Both the position numbers and the translations under genes were made by a program. 64,000 bases of DNA from Robiginitalea biformata HTCC2501. Lineage in GTDB: Bacteria > Bacteroidota > Bacteroidia > Flavobacteriales > Flavobacteriaceae. Of the stretch, positions 55,410 through 63,310 are shown piece by piece. The notes beneath the pieces were generated by a model. It did not search any database and was not told where the DNA came from. It saw only the letters and a program-made list of their open reading frames with translations. Each line of letters begins with the position of its first letter. Positions within the stretch are counted from its first letter, which is position 1. The stretch covers positions 2,738,501-2,802,500 of the forward strand of contig NC_013222.1 of assembly GCF_000024125.1 (NCBI RefSeq). Direction: 5' to 3'.

Positions 55410-56828
55410 ATGGCAAGAGGCAGGAAGCATCCATTTTTTGAAAAAATCGAAGTGACCGGTACCGCGGCAAAGGGAAAAGCGGTGGGCAGGGCCCCAGATG
55501 GCCGGGTGGTCTTTATTTCCGGAGCCGTCCCGGGGGATACCGTTTCGGTCCAGGTGTTCAAAAAGCGCAAGGGACACTACGAGGGCCGGGTAACAGAGAT
55601 CCTGAATCCCTCCCCCGAACGCATTCAACCCCGGTGTGTCCATTTTGGCACCTGCGGGGGTTGCAAATGGCAACATATGGACTACGCCGCCCAACTCCGC
55701 TTTAAACAGGATGAAGTGGTTCAGAACCTGGTGCGTATCGGGAAGCTCGACCTTCCGGATATAGCCCCTATCCTCCCGGCCCCGGAAACCTATTACTACC
55801 GGAACAAAATGGAATTCTCCTTTTCGGATAACCGGTGGCTGGAACCCGGGGAAATCGCCTCCGGGGAACCGGTGGCAAGCCGGAACGCCCTGGGCCTGCA
55901 TATCCCGGGGATGTGGGATAAAATCCTGGACCTGCAAGAATGCCACCTGCAGGCCGATCCGTCGAATGCTATCCGCCTGGCCGTCCGCGAGTATGCGGAA
56001 TCTCACGGACTCGCCTTTTTTGACACCCGCAAACAGGAAGGCTTGTTGCGCAGCCTGATGCTTCGCAATACCGCATCGGGCCAGGTGATGGTACTTATCC
56101 AGTTCTACCAGGACGACGCCAGCGCCCGGGAAGGCCTGCTGGACTTCCTGCTGGATCGTTTCCCGCAAATCACCTCCCTGTTTTATACCATCAACCGCAA
56201 AGGGAACGATACGCTGTACGACCTGGACCTGATTTGCTACCACGGCACCCCTTATATCACAGAGGAGATGGAGGGGCTGGCCTTCAGGATCACCCCGAAA
56301 TCGTTTTATCAGACCAATTCCCGTCAGGCATATGCGCTTTACAAAAAAGTACGGGAACTGGCGGGCCTCACCGGAAAAGAGCGGGTTTATGACCTGTATA
56401 CCGGCCTGGGCACCATCGCCCAGTTTGTGGCCCGACAGGCCCGGGAGGTTATCGGGATTGAAGCCGTTGCCGACGCCATTGAGGCCGCCCGGGTAAATGC
56501 GGCCGAAAACGGCATCTCAAACACCCGGTTTTTTGCCGGGGATATGAAGGAACTCTTCACCTCGGAATTCCTGGAAACCCACGGCAGGCCGGATGTGGTG
56601 ATCACGGACCCGCCCCGGGACGGAATGCACAAGTATGTCGTGGCCCAATTGCTGGAAATCCTGCCTGAGCGGATAGTCTATGTGAGTTGCAACAGCGCTA
56701 CCCAGGCCCGCGACCTGGCCCTTATGCGGGATGCCTACCGGGTTGCACACGTTCAGCCTGTTGATATGTTCCCGCAGACGCACCACGTGGAAAATATCGT
56801 ACTTTTAGAGCGCCGCAGCCATGAATAG
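55410..56828 (+). CDS. rlmD: 23S rRNA (uracil-1939-C5)-methyltransferase RlmD
   Basis: 472-aa TrmA/RumA-family enzyme from the ATG at 55410, directly after a -7 box. N-terminal TRAM domain, then the [4Fe-4S] cysteines C76, C82, C85 (CVHFGTCGGC) and C178 (LQECHLQ). The methyltransferase domain has VYDLYTGLGTIAQFVARQAR and VVITDPPRDGMHK, and the nucleophile Cys in VYVSCNSATQARDL. All catalytic parts are present. It may be RlmCD-like in specificity. Its stop lies inside the next frame. Confidence 0.94.
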   Translation: MARGRKHPFFEKIEVTGTAAKGKAVGRAPDGRVVFISGAVPGDTVSVQVFKKRKGHYEGRVTEILNPSPERIQPRCVHFGTCGGCKWQHMDYAAQLRFKQDEVVQNLVRIGKLDLPDIAPILPAPETYYYRNKMEFSFSDNRWLEPGEIASGEPVASRNALGLHIPGMWDKILDLQECHLQADPSNAIRLAVREYAESHGLAFFDTRKQEGLLRSLMLRNTASGQVMVLIQFYQDDASAREGLLDFLLDRFPQITSLFYTINRKGNDTLYDLDLICYHGTPYITEEMEGLAFRITPKSFYQTNSRQAYALYKKVRELAGLTGKERVYDLYTGLGTIAQFVARQAREVIGIEAVADAIEAARVNAAENGISNTRFFAGDMKELFTSEFLETHGRPDVVITDPPRDGMHKYVVAQLLEILPERIVYVSCNSATQARDLALMRDAYRVAHVQPVDMFPQTHHVENIVLLERRSHE

Positions 56829-56889
56829 CCCCCTGCACATGCCAAGAGCCATACAGCTTTACCTTAAAATTGTCCGTTCCGCGAGAAGC

Positions 56890-57411
56890 ATGCGGTTTGC
56901 CCGGCGCCATCCTGTTTTTTTATCGCTTTCCGCTATGCTCCTGGCTACCGGTTTCAGCGGGTGCGAAAAGGACGATATTTGCGTGGACGGGGATACCCCC
57001 CTGCTCGTTGTTAATTTCTACGATTCGGAAGATCCCTCTTCCGCTAAAAACGTCACCAGCCTGCGGGTGATCGGCATTGGCAATGGGGACCCGGTGGGAA
57101 CGTTTACCGACCGGTCCAACAGGGATTCCATCCAGTTGCCGCTGCGGGCGGATGCCCCGCGCACCGGGTTTGTCCTGATCCGGGATTCCGCCAGCGATTC
57201 GGAAGGGGTGGAAACAGGGAACCGGGATACGCTGTATTTCGATTACGAGATCACGGAGGATTTTATTTCCCGGGCCTGCGGCTTTGTCCCCAATTTCGAA
57301 AACCTCCAGGCCGGGATACAGGACGACCTCTCCATCTGGATCGACAGTGTCCGGGTCGTCAACCCCACCGTAGAATCAATCCAGACCACCCATGTTGCGA
57401 TTTACCACTAG
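56890..57411 (+). CDS. Lipoprotein, DUF6452-like family
   Basis: 173 aa from the ATG at 56890, chosen because it gives a normal lipoprotein signal (MRFARRHPVFLSLSAMLLAT then GFSGC); the ATG at 56821, overlapping rlmD, would leave a very long positive N-tail. The mature part, CEKDDICVDGDTPLLVVNFY, with two Cys close together and a beta-rich middle, matches a flavobacterial family labelled DUF6452. It overlaps the DUF6048-like gene by 20 bases; the two are a conserved pair. Function unknown. Confidence 0.72.
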   Translation: MRFARRHPVFLSLSAMLLATGFSGCEKDDICVDGDTPLLVVNFYDSEDPSSAKNVTSLRVIGIGNGDPVGTFTDRSNRDSIQLPLRADAPRTGFVLIRDSASDSEGVETGNRDTLYFDYEITEDFISRACGFVPNFENLQAGIQDDLSIWIDSVRVVNPTVESIQTTHVAIYH

Positions 57412-58168
57412 CCTGATATTGATCCTGGCGGTTGCCGGTCTGACGCAAGTGCAGGGCCAGCAAGCCGACAGTCTGTCTGCCCGGGGGCCCGCCCCGGCCG
57501 ATGCCTACGGGATCCGGTTGGGTGCCGACCTGAGTCGCCTGCTGATTACGGGCCTCAATGAGGATTACCAGGGGTTTGAACTGGTGGGCGACTACCGCAT
57601 ATCCGAAAAATTCTACCTCGCTGCAGAGCTCGGGAATGAATCGCGGCGAGTGAACGAATTGCTCGACAATGAAAACGACGTAAACATCCAGTCGCTCTAC
57701 GATATCACCAGCAGGGGCAGTTACCTGAAGGCCGGGCTCGACTACAATACCTATACCAACTGGTACGGGATGAACAACCAGATCATTGTGGGGGCGCGGG
57801 CGGCCTTCAGCAGTTTCCGCACCGACCTGGATTCCTATTCCTACTTCAATTCCAACCGTTACTGGAACCCGGACGGATTCCAGCCGGGCCCGGATGCTCC
57901 GGTGGAACTGGACGGGCTGAGTGCGGCGTGGATTGAATTGTTGTTGGGGGTGAAGGCGGAATTATTTGCCAACATCTACATGGGGGCTTCCGTCCGCCTC
58001 GGGATGCTCGTGAGCCGTACCGAATCGGACCGGATGCCGCACCTTTGGATCCCCGGGTTTAACCGCGTTACCGACGGAAGCAGTTTCGGGGTGGGCTTTA
58101 ACTACACCATCAGCTACTTTTTGCCGCTTTACCGCAAGGCGCGGGAAAACCCCACACAGGACGATTAA
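57392..58168 (+). CDS. DUF6048-like outer-membrane beta-barrel protein
   Basis: 258-aa protein with signal peptide (MLRFTTSLILILAVAGLTQV then QGQ). Repeated amphipathic strands with aromatic ends (YGIRLGADLSRLLI; ISEKFYLAAELGNESRRVNE; SSFGVGFNYTISYFLPLYRK) suggest an eight-to-twelve-strand outer-membrane barrel. The opening PADAYGIRLGADLSRL matches the DUF6048 family. Its lipoprotein partner is encoded just upstream with a 20-base overlap. Function unknown. A terminator follows. Confidence 0.75.
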   Translation: MLRFTTSLILILAVAGLTQVQGQQADSLSARGPAPADAYGIRLGADLSRLLITGLNEDYQGFELVGDYRISEKFYLAAELGNESRRVNELLDNENDVNIQSLYDITSRGSYLKAGLDYNTYTNWYGMNNQIIVGARAAFSSFRTDLDSYSYFNSNRYWNPDGFQPGPDAPVELDGLSAAWIELLLGVKAELFANIYMGASVRLGMLVSRTESDRMPHLWIPGFNRVTDGSSFGVGFNYTISYFLPLYRKARENPTQDD

Positions 58169-58179
58169 TCCGGATACCC

Positions 58180-58200
58180 GGCTGGGTTGCCCGGCTTTTT
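58180..58200 (+). terminator. Rho-independent terminator of the DUF6452-DUF6048 pair
   Basis: GCTGGG pairs with CCCGGC (one G-U) around TTG and is followed by TTTTT. It lies 12 bases past the stop at 58168. Confidence 0.65.
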
Positions 58201-58244
58201 CTCCAATGCTCCCGTCGAAGCGATCGCAACCGGTGCGGGAATCC

Positions 58245-59399
58245 TTACTGGTACTTGGCTTTTCTACTTCCTTCGTAAATCTCAAACAGGGCCAGACGCG
58301 ACTCGATGCTCCCGTTGAACAGCTTGATTTTCCGGGAAGTGCGCAAACCGACGGATTTTAGGATTTCCGGATCCCCTACCAGCAACCAGGCCCGGGTATT
58401 TGGATATTGGCGTTTGAGGGTATCCCCCAGGTTGCCGTAAAAAGTTTCCCGGTCTACGGGCAGGCGTTCCCCGTAAGGTGGATTGGTGGCCAGGTGCAGG
58501 GGGCCCCTGGTGGATTTGGAGGTTTTGAAGAAATCCGCCTGTTCCAGGGTGATAAAGGCATCCAGGTTCGCATTGCGAATATTCTCCTGCGCCTTGCGGA
58601 CAGCAGAAGGAGCCTTGTCGTACCCGCTAATGCCATACCGGAAATCCCGTGTCCGGTTCAGGCAGGCATCGTAAATGGTCCGGAACAGCTCGGGATCGTA
58701 ATCCTTCCATCTCTGAAACCCGAAGGCCTCCCGGTTGATGTTTGGCGGAATGTTGCAGGCAATCATGGCGGCTTCGATCAGCAGCGTGCCGCTGCCGCAC
58801 ATCGGATCGAGGAAATCGGAGTGTCCGCGCCAGCCGCTGAGCAACAGCATCCCCGCGGCCAGCACCTCATTGAGGGGCGCTTTGTTGGTCTCCGTCCGGT
58901 ACCCCCTGAGGTGGAGCGAACTCCCGGAGCTATCCAGGGACAGGTGGGCTGTATTGCCCTGGATATGCAGGTGAATCCGCACATCCGGGTCTTTTACGGA
59001 GACGCTGGGGCGGGCGCCGGTACTGGACCGGAACTGGTCGGCAATGGCATCTTTGGCTTTCTGGGATACAAAAAGCGAGTGGGCAAACAGGTCGCTGGCC
59101 AGGACCGTATCCACTACAAAGGTCATCCGCGGGTCCAGGTAGCGGGACCAATCGACCTCCTGGATTTTACCATACAGGTCCTCGGCACGACGCAACCTGA
59201 AATCCGAAACCGGGACCAAAATACGCAGGGCGGTCCTGAGGCTTAGGTTCGCCTTGTACATAAACCCCGCATCCCCGTCAAAAAATACGCATCGCACACC
59301 CGTTTTCACATTCCCTCCCCCCAGGGACCGAAGTTCCCCGGCCAGGACGTCTTCCAGCCCATATAGGGTTTTAGCAAGCATTCTGAAGTTATCTGCCAT
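58245..59399 (-). CDS. THUMP-domain rRNA methyltransferase (RlmL N-half-like)
   Basis: 384 aa from the ATG at 59399 (the upstream TTG is part of a -7 box). N-terminal THUMP (KTLYGLEDVLAGELRSLGGG; SLFVSQKAKDAIADQFRSST), then a Rossmann methyltransferase with FLDPMCGSGTLLIEAAMIAC and catalytic LATNPPYGERLPVD. It corresponds to the N-terminal half of E. coli RlmL (m2G2445 of 23S rRNA) or to TrmN-like enzymes. rRNA is the likely target; the exact base is not provable. Confidence 0.9.
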   Translation of the reverse strand: MADNFRMLAKTLYGLEDVLAGELRSLGGGNVKTGVRCVFFDGDAGFMYKANLSLRTALRILVPVSDFRLRRAEDLYGKIQEVDWSRYLDPRMTFVVDTVLASDLFAHSLFVSQKAKDAIADQFRSSTGARPSVSVKDPDVRIHLHIQGNTAHLSLDSSGSSLHLRGYRTETNKAPLNEVLAAGMLLLSGWRGHSDFLDPMCGSGTLLIEAAMIACNIPPNINREAFGFQRWKDYDPELFRTIYDACLNRTRDFRYGISGYDKAPSAVRKAQENIRNANLDAFITLEQADFFKTSKSTRGPLHLATNPPYGERLPVDRETFYGNLGDTLKRQYPNTRAWLLVGDPEILKSVGLRTSRKIKLFNGSIESRLALFEIYEGSRKAKYQ

Positions 59400-59417
59400 C
59401 GCGCGGTGTTGAAACTT

Positions 59418-59425
59418 CAAAAATA
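59418..59425 (-). promoter_or_regulatory. -7 box (TATTTTTG on the minus strand) for the THUMP methyltransferase
   Basis: CAAAAATA on the plus strand is TATTTTTG on the minus strand, ending 18 bases before the ATG at 59399. Confidence 0.45.
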
Positions 59426-59435
59426 CATTAATTTT

Positions 59436-60140
59436 ATGGGCTCAAAACCAACGAAACCCATCGCAACAACCCCCTGGCACCTGATACTCCCAGCACTGGC
59501 CGTACTGCTGAGCTTCCTGTTCCTGGTGGCCAGGCGGAAACGGCAGGCCGGGCGGCAGGGGCTCCTGCTGGCTTTCAGCGGGGCCTTCCTACTGGGCATT
59601 ACCCTGCTGGAACTCATCCCCGAAGCATATAATTCAGGTAATCCGCGGCTTACAGGCGTTTTCGTCGGAGTGGGCATCCTGCTGCAGATTGTCCTCGAGT
59701 TTTTGTCCCGCGGGGCGGAACACGGTCATGTCCACACGCAAACAGGTGGAAAATTCCCCCTGCTCCTGCTCCTCGGGCTCAGCCTTCATGCGCTGTTGGA
59801 AGGGGTTCCCCTGGAAAACAACCGCGAATTCCTGCTGGCAATCGTAATACATAAGATCCCTGTCGCCCTGATATTGGGGGGCTTCCTACTGCGCTCGGGT
59901 TTGTCTGCAGGGGCCGCATGGACATTTATGGTCCTCTTTGCGGCCATGACGCCGCTCGGCGCACTGTCCGGGCGCATCCCGGTGCTTGAGCACGGCCATC
60001 CCTATGTCCTGGGGCTGGTCATCGGCGTGCTCCTGCACGTGTCCACCGTGATCCTCTTCGAAAGCTCGGAAGGACATTCTTTCAACCTCCGAAAGCTGAC
60101 GGCAATCGTGCTCGGGATGGTACTGGCATATTTGGCCTGA
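59436..60140 (+). CDS. ZIP family metal transporter
   Basis: 234-aa inner-membrane protein from the ATG at 59436 (the TTG at 59406 is rejected). About seven to eight hydrophobic helices; the metal-site helix pair is LSLHALLEGVPLENNREFLL and IVIHKIPVALILGGF, with the H-x3-E-G and H-K-x-P motifs of ZIP transporters, which move Zn2+ or related metals into the cytosol. The histidine-rich loop (HGHVHTQTGG) between helices 3 and 4 also fits. The exact metal is unknown. Confidence 0.9.
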   Translation: MGSKPTKPIATTPWHLILPALAVLLSFLFLVARRKRQAGRQGLLLAFSGAFLLGITLLELIPEAYNSGNPRLTGVFVGVGILLQIVLEFLSRGAEHGHVHTQTGGKFPLLLLLGLSLHALLEGVPLENNREFLLAIVIHKIPVALILGGFLLRSGLSAGAAWTFMVLFAAMTPLGALSGRIPVLEHGHPYVLGLVIGVLLHVSTVILFESSEGHSFNLRKLTAIVLGMVLAYLA

Positions 60141-60143
60141 CAA

Positions 60144-60211
60144 CCGGCTACGATGCGATTCCGGCCCCGATGCGATTCCGGCTACGAGGCGATTCCGGCC
60201 CCGAGGCGGTT
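60144..60211. repeat. Four tandem copies of a 17-bp unit
   Basis: CCGGCTACGATGCGATT is repeated four times without gaps (60144, 60161, 60178, 60195). Copies 1 and 3 have CTA and copies 2 and 4 CCC at the variable positions; copies 3 and 4 have GAG for GAT. The alternation suggests a duplication of a 34-bp dimer. It starts right after the ZIP stop. Confidence 0.9.
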
Positions 60212-60239
60212 TTGGGCCGGCGCTCCCTGTTGATCTGCA

Positions 60240-60308
60240 GGTGCGCCCCAAACCCCCCGAAAGGTGCGCCCCAAACCCCCCGGAAGGTGCGCCCCAATCC
60301 CCCCGGAT
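60240..60308. repeat. Three tandem copies of a 23-bp unit
   Basis: A 23-bp unit beginning GGTGCGCCCCAAACCCCCC is repeated at 60240, 60263 and 60286 with two or three changes. The spacing is not a multiple of three, so it is not coding. It is 39 bases before the ThuA gene start and next to the 17-bp array. Confidence 0.9.
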
Positions 60309-60346
60309 TTCGTATTTTGCCGGCAACCCGTAAAAATCCCGACCCG

Positions 60347-61270
60347 ATGCAAAAATTCCTTTTCCTTATGATTTGCCTGGCAGGATGCCTGGAAGCCACG
60401 ACCCAGGACCTTCCGCCCATAGCGCTTACAGACCAATGGCTGGAGCGCATCGAGGCGCTTGCCCCCAAGAGCGCGGAAGGGAAAGAGGACGCTGGCCGGA
60501 ACATCCTGGTTTTTTCATTGCATACAGGGTACGAGCACTGGTCCATACCCCATACCGAGGAGGTGGTAAAACTCCTGCTGTCCCAATCCGGGTTTGCCAG
60601 CTCCCGGGCCTCAAAGGATATCGCTGTTTTTGAACCGGAAGTTTTGGCCGGGTTTGACGCCGTGGTACTGAACAATACCTGCCCGGAGCGGGATTACCGG
60701 GACCTCTTCTACGACGTCTTCCGGAAAAACGCGGACATGCCGGAGAGCCTCAGGAAATCGGAAGCCGCCCGCCTTGAAAAAAACCTGATGGATTACGTTG
60801 CCAACGGGGGAGGCCTGGTGCTCCTGCACGGCGGCACGACCATACAAAACAATTCCATGGCCTTTAGCCGGATGACGGGCGGAAGCTTTGATTTTCACCC
60901 GCCCCAGCAGCCGGTGTCCATTGAGCTGGCGGAACCGGACCATCCCCTGCTCCGCCCTTTCAACGGCGAGGGGTTTACCATTACGGACGAACCCTATTTC
61001 TTCAAAAACGCCTATTCGGATAAGAATTTTCGGCCGTTGCTCTACATGGATGCTCGCGAACTTTACGGGTTGGAACCGGAATACCTGGAGGATCCCATCC
61101 GGTATATTTCCTGGATCAGGGCCCATGGCCGGGGCCAGATTTTTGTATGTGCCCCCACACATAATGCCCAGAACTTCGAAAACGCCGAATTCCTGGAATT
61201 CCTCTTGTCGGGTATTCGCTATGCGGCGGGCAGCCTGGACGTGCCGGATGCCCCGGTAAAAAAACCCTGA
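60347..61270 (+). CDS. ThuA-domain lipoprotein
   Basis: 307 aa from the ATG at 60347, which opens a lipoprotein signal (MQKFLFLMICLAGC); the long upstream frame from 60170 runs through the repeats. The mature part is a class I glutamine-amidotransferase-like ThuA domain: ILVFSLHTGYEHWSIPHTEE, FDAVVLNNTC, YVANGGGLVLLHGGTTI, and the C-terminal ISWIRAHGRGQIFVCAPTHN. ThuA-like proteins are tied to sugar (trehalose) use, often beside oxidoreductases. Here no sugar genes are adjacent. Confidence 0.88.
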   Translation: MQKFLFLMICLAGCLEATTQDLPPIALTDQWLERIEALAPKSAEGKEDAGRNILVFSLHTGYEHWSIPHTEEVVKLLLSQSGFASSRASKDIAVFEPEVLAGFDAVVLNNTCPERDYRDLFYDVFRKNADMPESLRKSEAARLEKNLMDYVANGGGLVLLHGGTTIQNNSMAFSRMTGGSFDFHPPQQPVSIELAEPDHPLLRPFNGEGFTITDEPYFFKNAYSDKNFRPLLYMDARELYGLEPEYLEDPIRYISWIRAHGRGQIFVCAPTHNAQNFENAEFLEFLLSGIRYAAGSLDVPDAPVKKP

Positions 61271-61277
61271 TCCTGCC

Positions 61278-61913
61278 TCAGGCAGCACGAATAAGGCCGA
61301 GGATCAGGAACCAATGCGAAATAGCTCCTCCAAGGACAAAAAAATGCCAGATCATGTGGTTGAAGGGAATTCGCCGAATGGCGTAAAAGAAAATTCCCAG
61401 CGTATAGAATGCCCCGCCCAGACCCAACCAGAAGGTGCCTTCCGGGCTAAGCTGCTGCAACAGGGACGACAAATCGATGACAATCAGCCACCCCATGATC
61501 AGATACAGGAGGAGCGAAAAAATTTCGAAACGGCCGGTAAAAAAGAGTTTCAGCACCGTGCCGAACAGCGCCATCCCCCAAATAACCCAGAAGAGAATCC
61601 ATCCATTCCCGTCCCTCAGGGTGATCAGGGCCACCGGGGTATAGGTGCCGGCGATCAGGTAATAGATACTGATATGGTCCAGGATCCGCAGGCGCCGTTT
61701 TATCCGGGGATCCGCTACCCAGTGGTAGGCCGTGGAGGCGGTGAAAAGCAGCAAAATGGAAAAGGAATAGATCCAGACGGCCATCCGGGATATGGTATCC
61801 ATCCGGTCTGATTGCCCAATGAGGTACACAGCCCCGATGACCCCCAGAAGGATTCCCAGGGCGTGGGTGCCCGTATTCCAGTGTTCCTCTTGTTTGTAAT
61901 CGATGTGCCCCAT
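61278..61913 (-). CDS. PAQR/hemolysin III family membrane protein (YqfA-like)
   Basis: 211 aa from the ATG at 61913. Seven hydrophobic helices; the PAQR signature is LLFTASTAYHWVAD near residue 70, with HISIYYLIAGTYTPVALITL next and the terminal WHFFVLGGAISHWFLIL. Conserved His, Ser and Asp residues form a zinc-type site. These proteins are YqfA-like and linked to membrane fluidity or fatty-acid sensing; the hemolysin name is historical. A -7 box is at 61935-61942. Confidence 0.9.
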   Translation of the reverse strand: MGHIDYKQEEHWNTGTHALGILLGVIGAVYLIGQSDRMDTISRMAVWIYSFSILLLFTASTAYHWVADPRIKRRLRILDHISIYYLIAGTYTPVALITLRDGNGWILFWVIWGMALFGTVLKLFFTGRFEIFSLLLYLIMGWLIVIDLSSLLQQLSPEGTFWLGLGGAFYTLGIFFYAIRRIPFNHMIWHFFVLGGAISHWFLILGLIRAA

Positions 61914-61934
61914 CTGTTGCCCGGTTGAAAGCCG

Positions 61935-61942
61935 CAAAGATA
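61935..61942 (-). promoter_or_regulatory. -7 box (TATCTTTG on the minus strand) for the PAQR gene
   Basis: CAAAGATA on the plus strand is TATCTTTG on the minus strand, ending 21 bases before the ATG at 61913 in the 53-bp gap after the amidohydrolase. Confidence 0.45.
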
Positions 61943-61966
61943 CGGCAACCGGCCTAGCCCCGGTTG

Positions 61967-63310
61967 TTATTTATACTGCCTGCCCCGTTTGATTACCAGG
62001 TCCACATCCTGCAACAGGCTGATATACCGGAGGACATCCCCGTCCACAGCGATGATATCCGCGTATTTCCCCGGGGTAATGGTGCCCACCTCGTCGGCCA
62101 CGCCGGTCCAGAGGGCCGGCCAGTAAGTAGCAGCCCGGATGGCATACATCGGGTCGATGCCAAATTCATTGACCCATACATCCAGTTCGTTCCAGGTAGA
62201 CTGGCTGTGGAATTTCATGGGGATTCCGCTGTCTGTTCCCACCAATAATACCACCCCGGCATCCAGCAACTGGCGGATCTTGGTCTTCAGGGTGGGCCGG
62301 CGCGAAGGGGTTAATTGAAAATACGGCAATCGGTCCGGGTGCTCAATGCTCTGCCGGATATCGGCAATCACGCTGTCCGGCAACCCGAGGTGCCAGGAGT
62401 CGTTGTCGAGCTTCTCCGGGTTGTCCCGTACGTATTCATAATTGTACAGGCCCTCTACAGTGGGGCACCAGAACAGCGGCCCCAGGTTCATCTGTGCCGT
62501 GCGCTCGCGGATCATCTCCATCACGTCCTCCGGGTAACGGGGGGCCGAAGAGAGGCCCGTATGCTCAAAGCAATCCACCCCTACTTCCAGCCCCCTGCGG
62601 ATTTCTTCCGGCCGGTGCCCATGGGCCACCACCTTGAGGCCGTTCTTGTGGGCCTCCTCCACAACCGCCCGAAGTTCCTCCATCGTCATCTGGTCCTGGT
62701 CGACGAGCTTGATAAAGTCCACCCCGGCCTCCGCCAGGCGGCGGATTTTACGGCGGCCATCTTCCGCCCCGTTCACGCCCCAGCGAAAGACTTCGGTACC
62801 CGGGTAGGGCGCGTGCTGGATAAACGGGCCGGATACGTACAGGGTGGCCCCGGGTAGTTCCCCCTTGTTTATGGCGTCCCGGACTGCGAGGCTCTCATCC
62901 AGCGGCCCGCCCAGGTCCCGGGCGCTGGTCACCCCGGCCATCAGCAACTGGTGGGCGGATGCCGGCATGATAACGTCTTTTAAAAGCGGTGGATAGGTTT
63001 TATCCCAATAGGCATAATCCGCGTGCCCGTTGATCATTGTGTGTACATGCATGTCCCAAAGCCCGGGGAGTACACTCATGCCTTCGGTGGAAATCACATC
63101 CGCCCCCTCCGGCACTTCGAGGGTGCCAACCGTCCCGACGGCTTTGATGCGCTCCCCTTCTATCAAAATAACGCTGTTTTGGATGGGCGCGGACCCGTAG
63201 CCGTCGATCAGTGTCCCCCCCACAAGGGCTTTGAGGTTCCCCTGCGCCCGGAGCAGGCCACAACAGGTAAACAGCAAAAAAAATAAGGCGAGATTTCTCA
63301 TATAAGTCAT
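61967..63310 (-). CDS. Exported amidohydrolase
   Basis: 447-aa metal-dependent hydrolase (imidazolonepropionase/prolidase-like). Signal peptide MRNLALFFLLFTCCGLLRAQ after a short MTY (a second ATG at 63301 fits the signal better). Motifs: VLPGLWDMHVHTMINGHADY (metal-binding HxH), VDFIKLVDQDQMTMEELR (the catalytic Lys region), KVVAHGHRPEEI, DCFEHTGL and LLVGTDSGIPMKFHSQS, with the C-terminal GTITPGKYADIIAVDGDVLR strand. It is likely a periplasmic peptidase-like enzyme; the substrate is unknown. It begins at the stop of the membrane protein gene. Confidence 0.9.
   Translation of the reverse strand: MTYMRNLALFFLLFTCCGLLRAQGNLKALVGGTLIDGYGSAPIQNSVILIEGERIKAVGTVGTLEVPEGADVISTEGMSVLPGLWDMHVHTMINGHADYAYWDKTYPPLLKDVIMPASAHQLLMAGVTSARDLGGPLDESLAVRDAINKGELPGATLYVSGPFIQHAPYPGTEVFRWGVNGAEDGRRKIRRLAEAGVDFIKLVDQDQMTMEELRAVVEEAHKNGLKVVAHGHRPEEIRRGLEVGVDCFEHTGLSSAPRYPEDVMEMIRERTAQMNLGPLFWCPTVEGLYNYEYVRDNPEKLDNDSWHLGLPDSVIADIRQSIEHPDRLPYFQLTPSRRPTLKTKIRQLLDAGVVLLVGTDSGIPMKFHSQSTWNELDVWVNEFGIDPMYAIRAATYWPALWTGVADEVGTITPGKYADIIAVDGDVLRYISLLQDVDLVIKRGRQYK

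Noticed and set aside
56821..56889. Upstream ATG of the DUF6452-like gene, overlapping rlmD
   Set aside because: It would put a 23-residue basic tail before a lipoprotein signal that is complete from the ATG at 56890, though coupling to rlmD makes it not impossible.
60144..60308. CRISPR array
   Set aside because: The 17- and 23-bp units are contiguous with no spacers and no cas genes are nearby.
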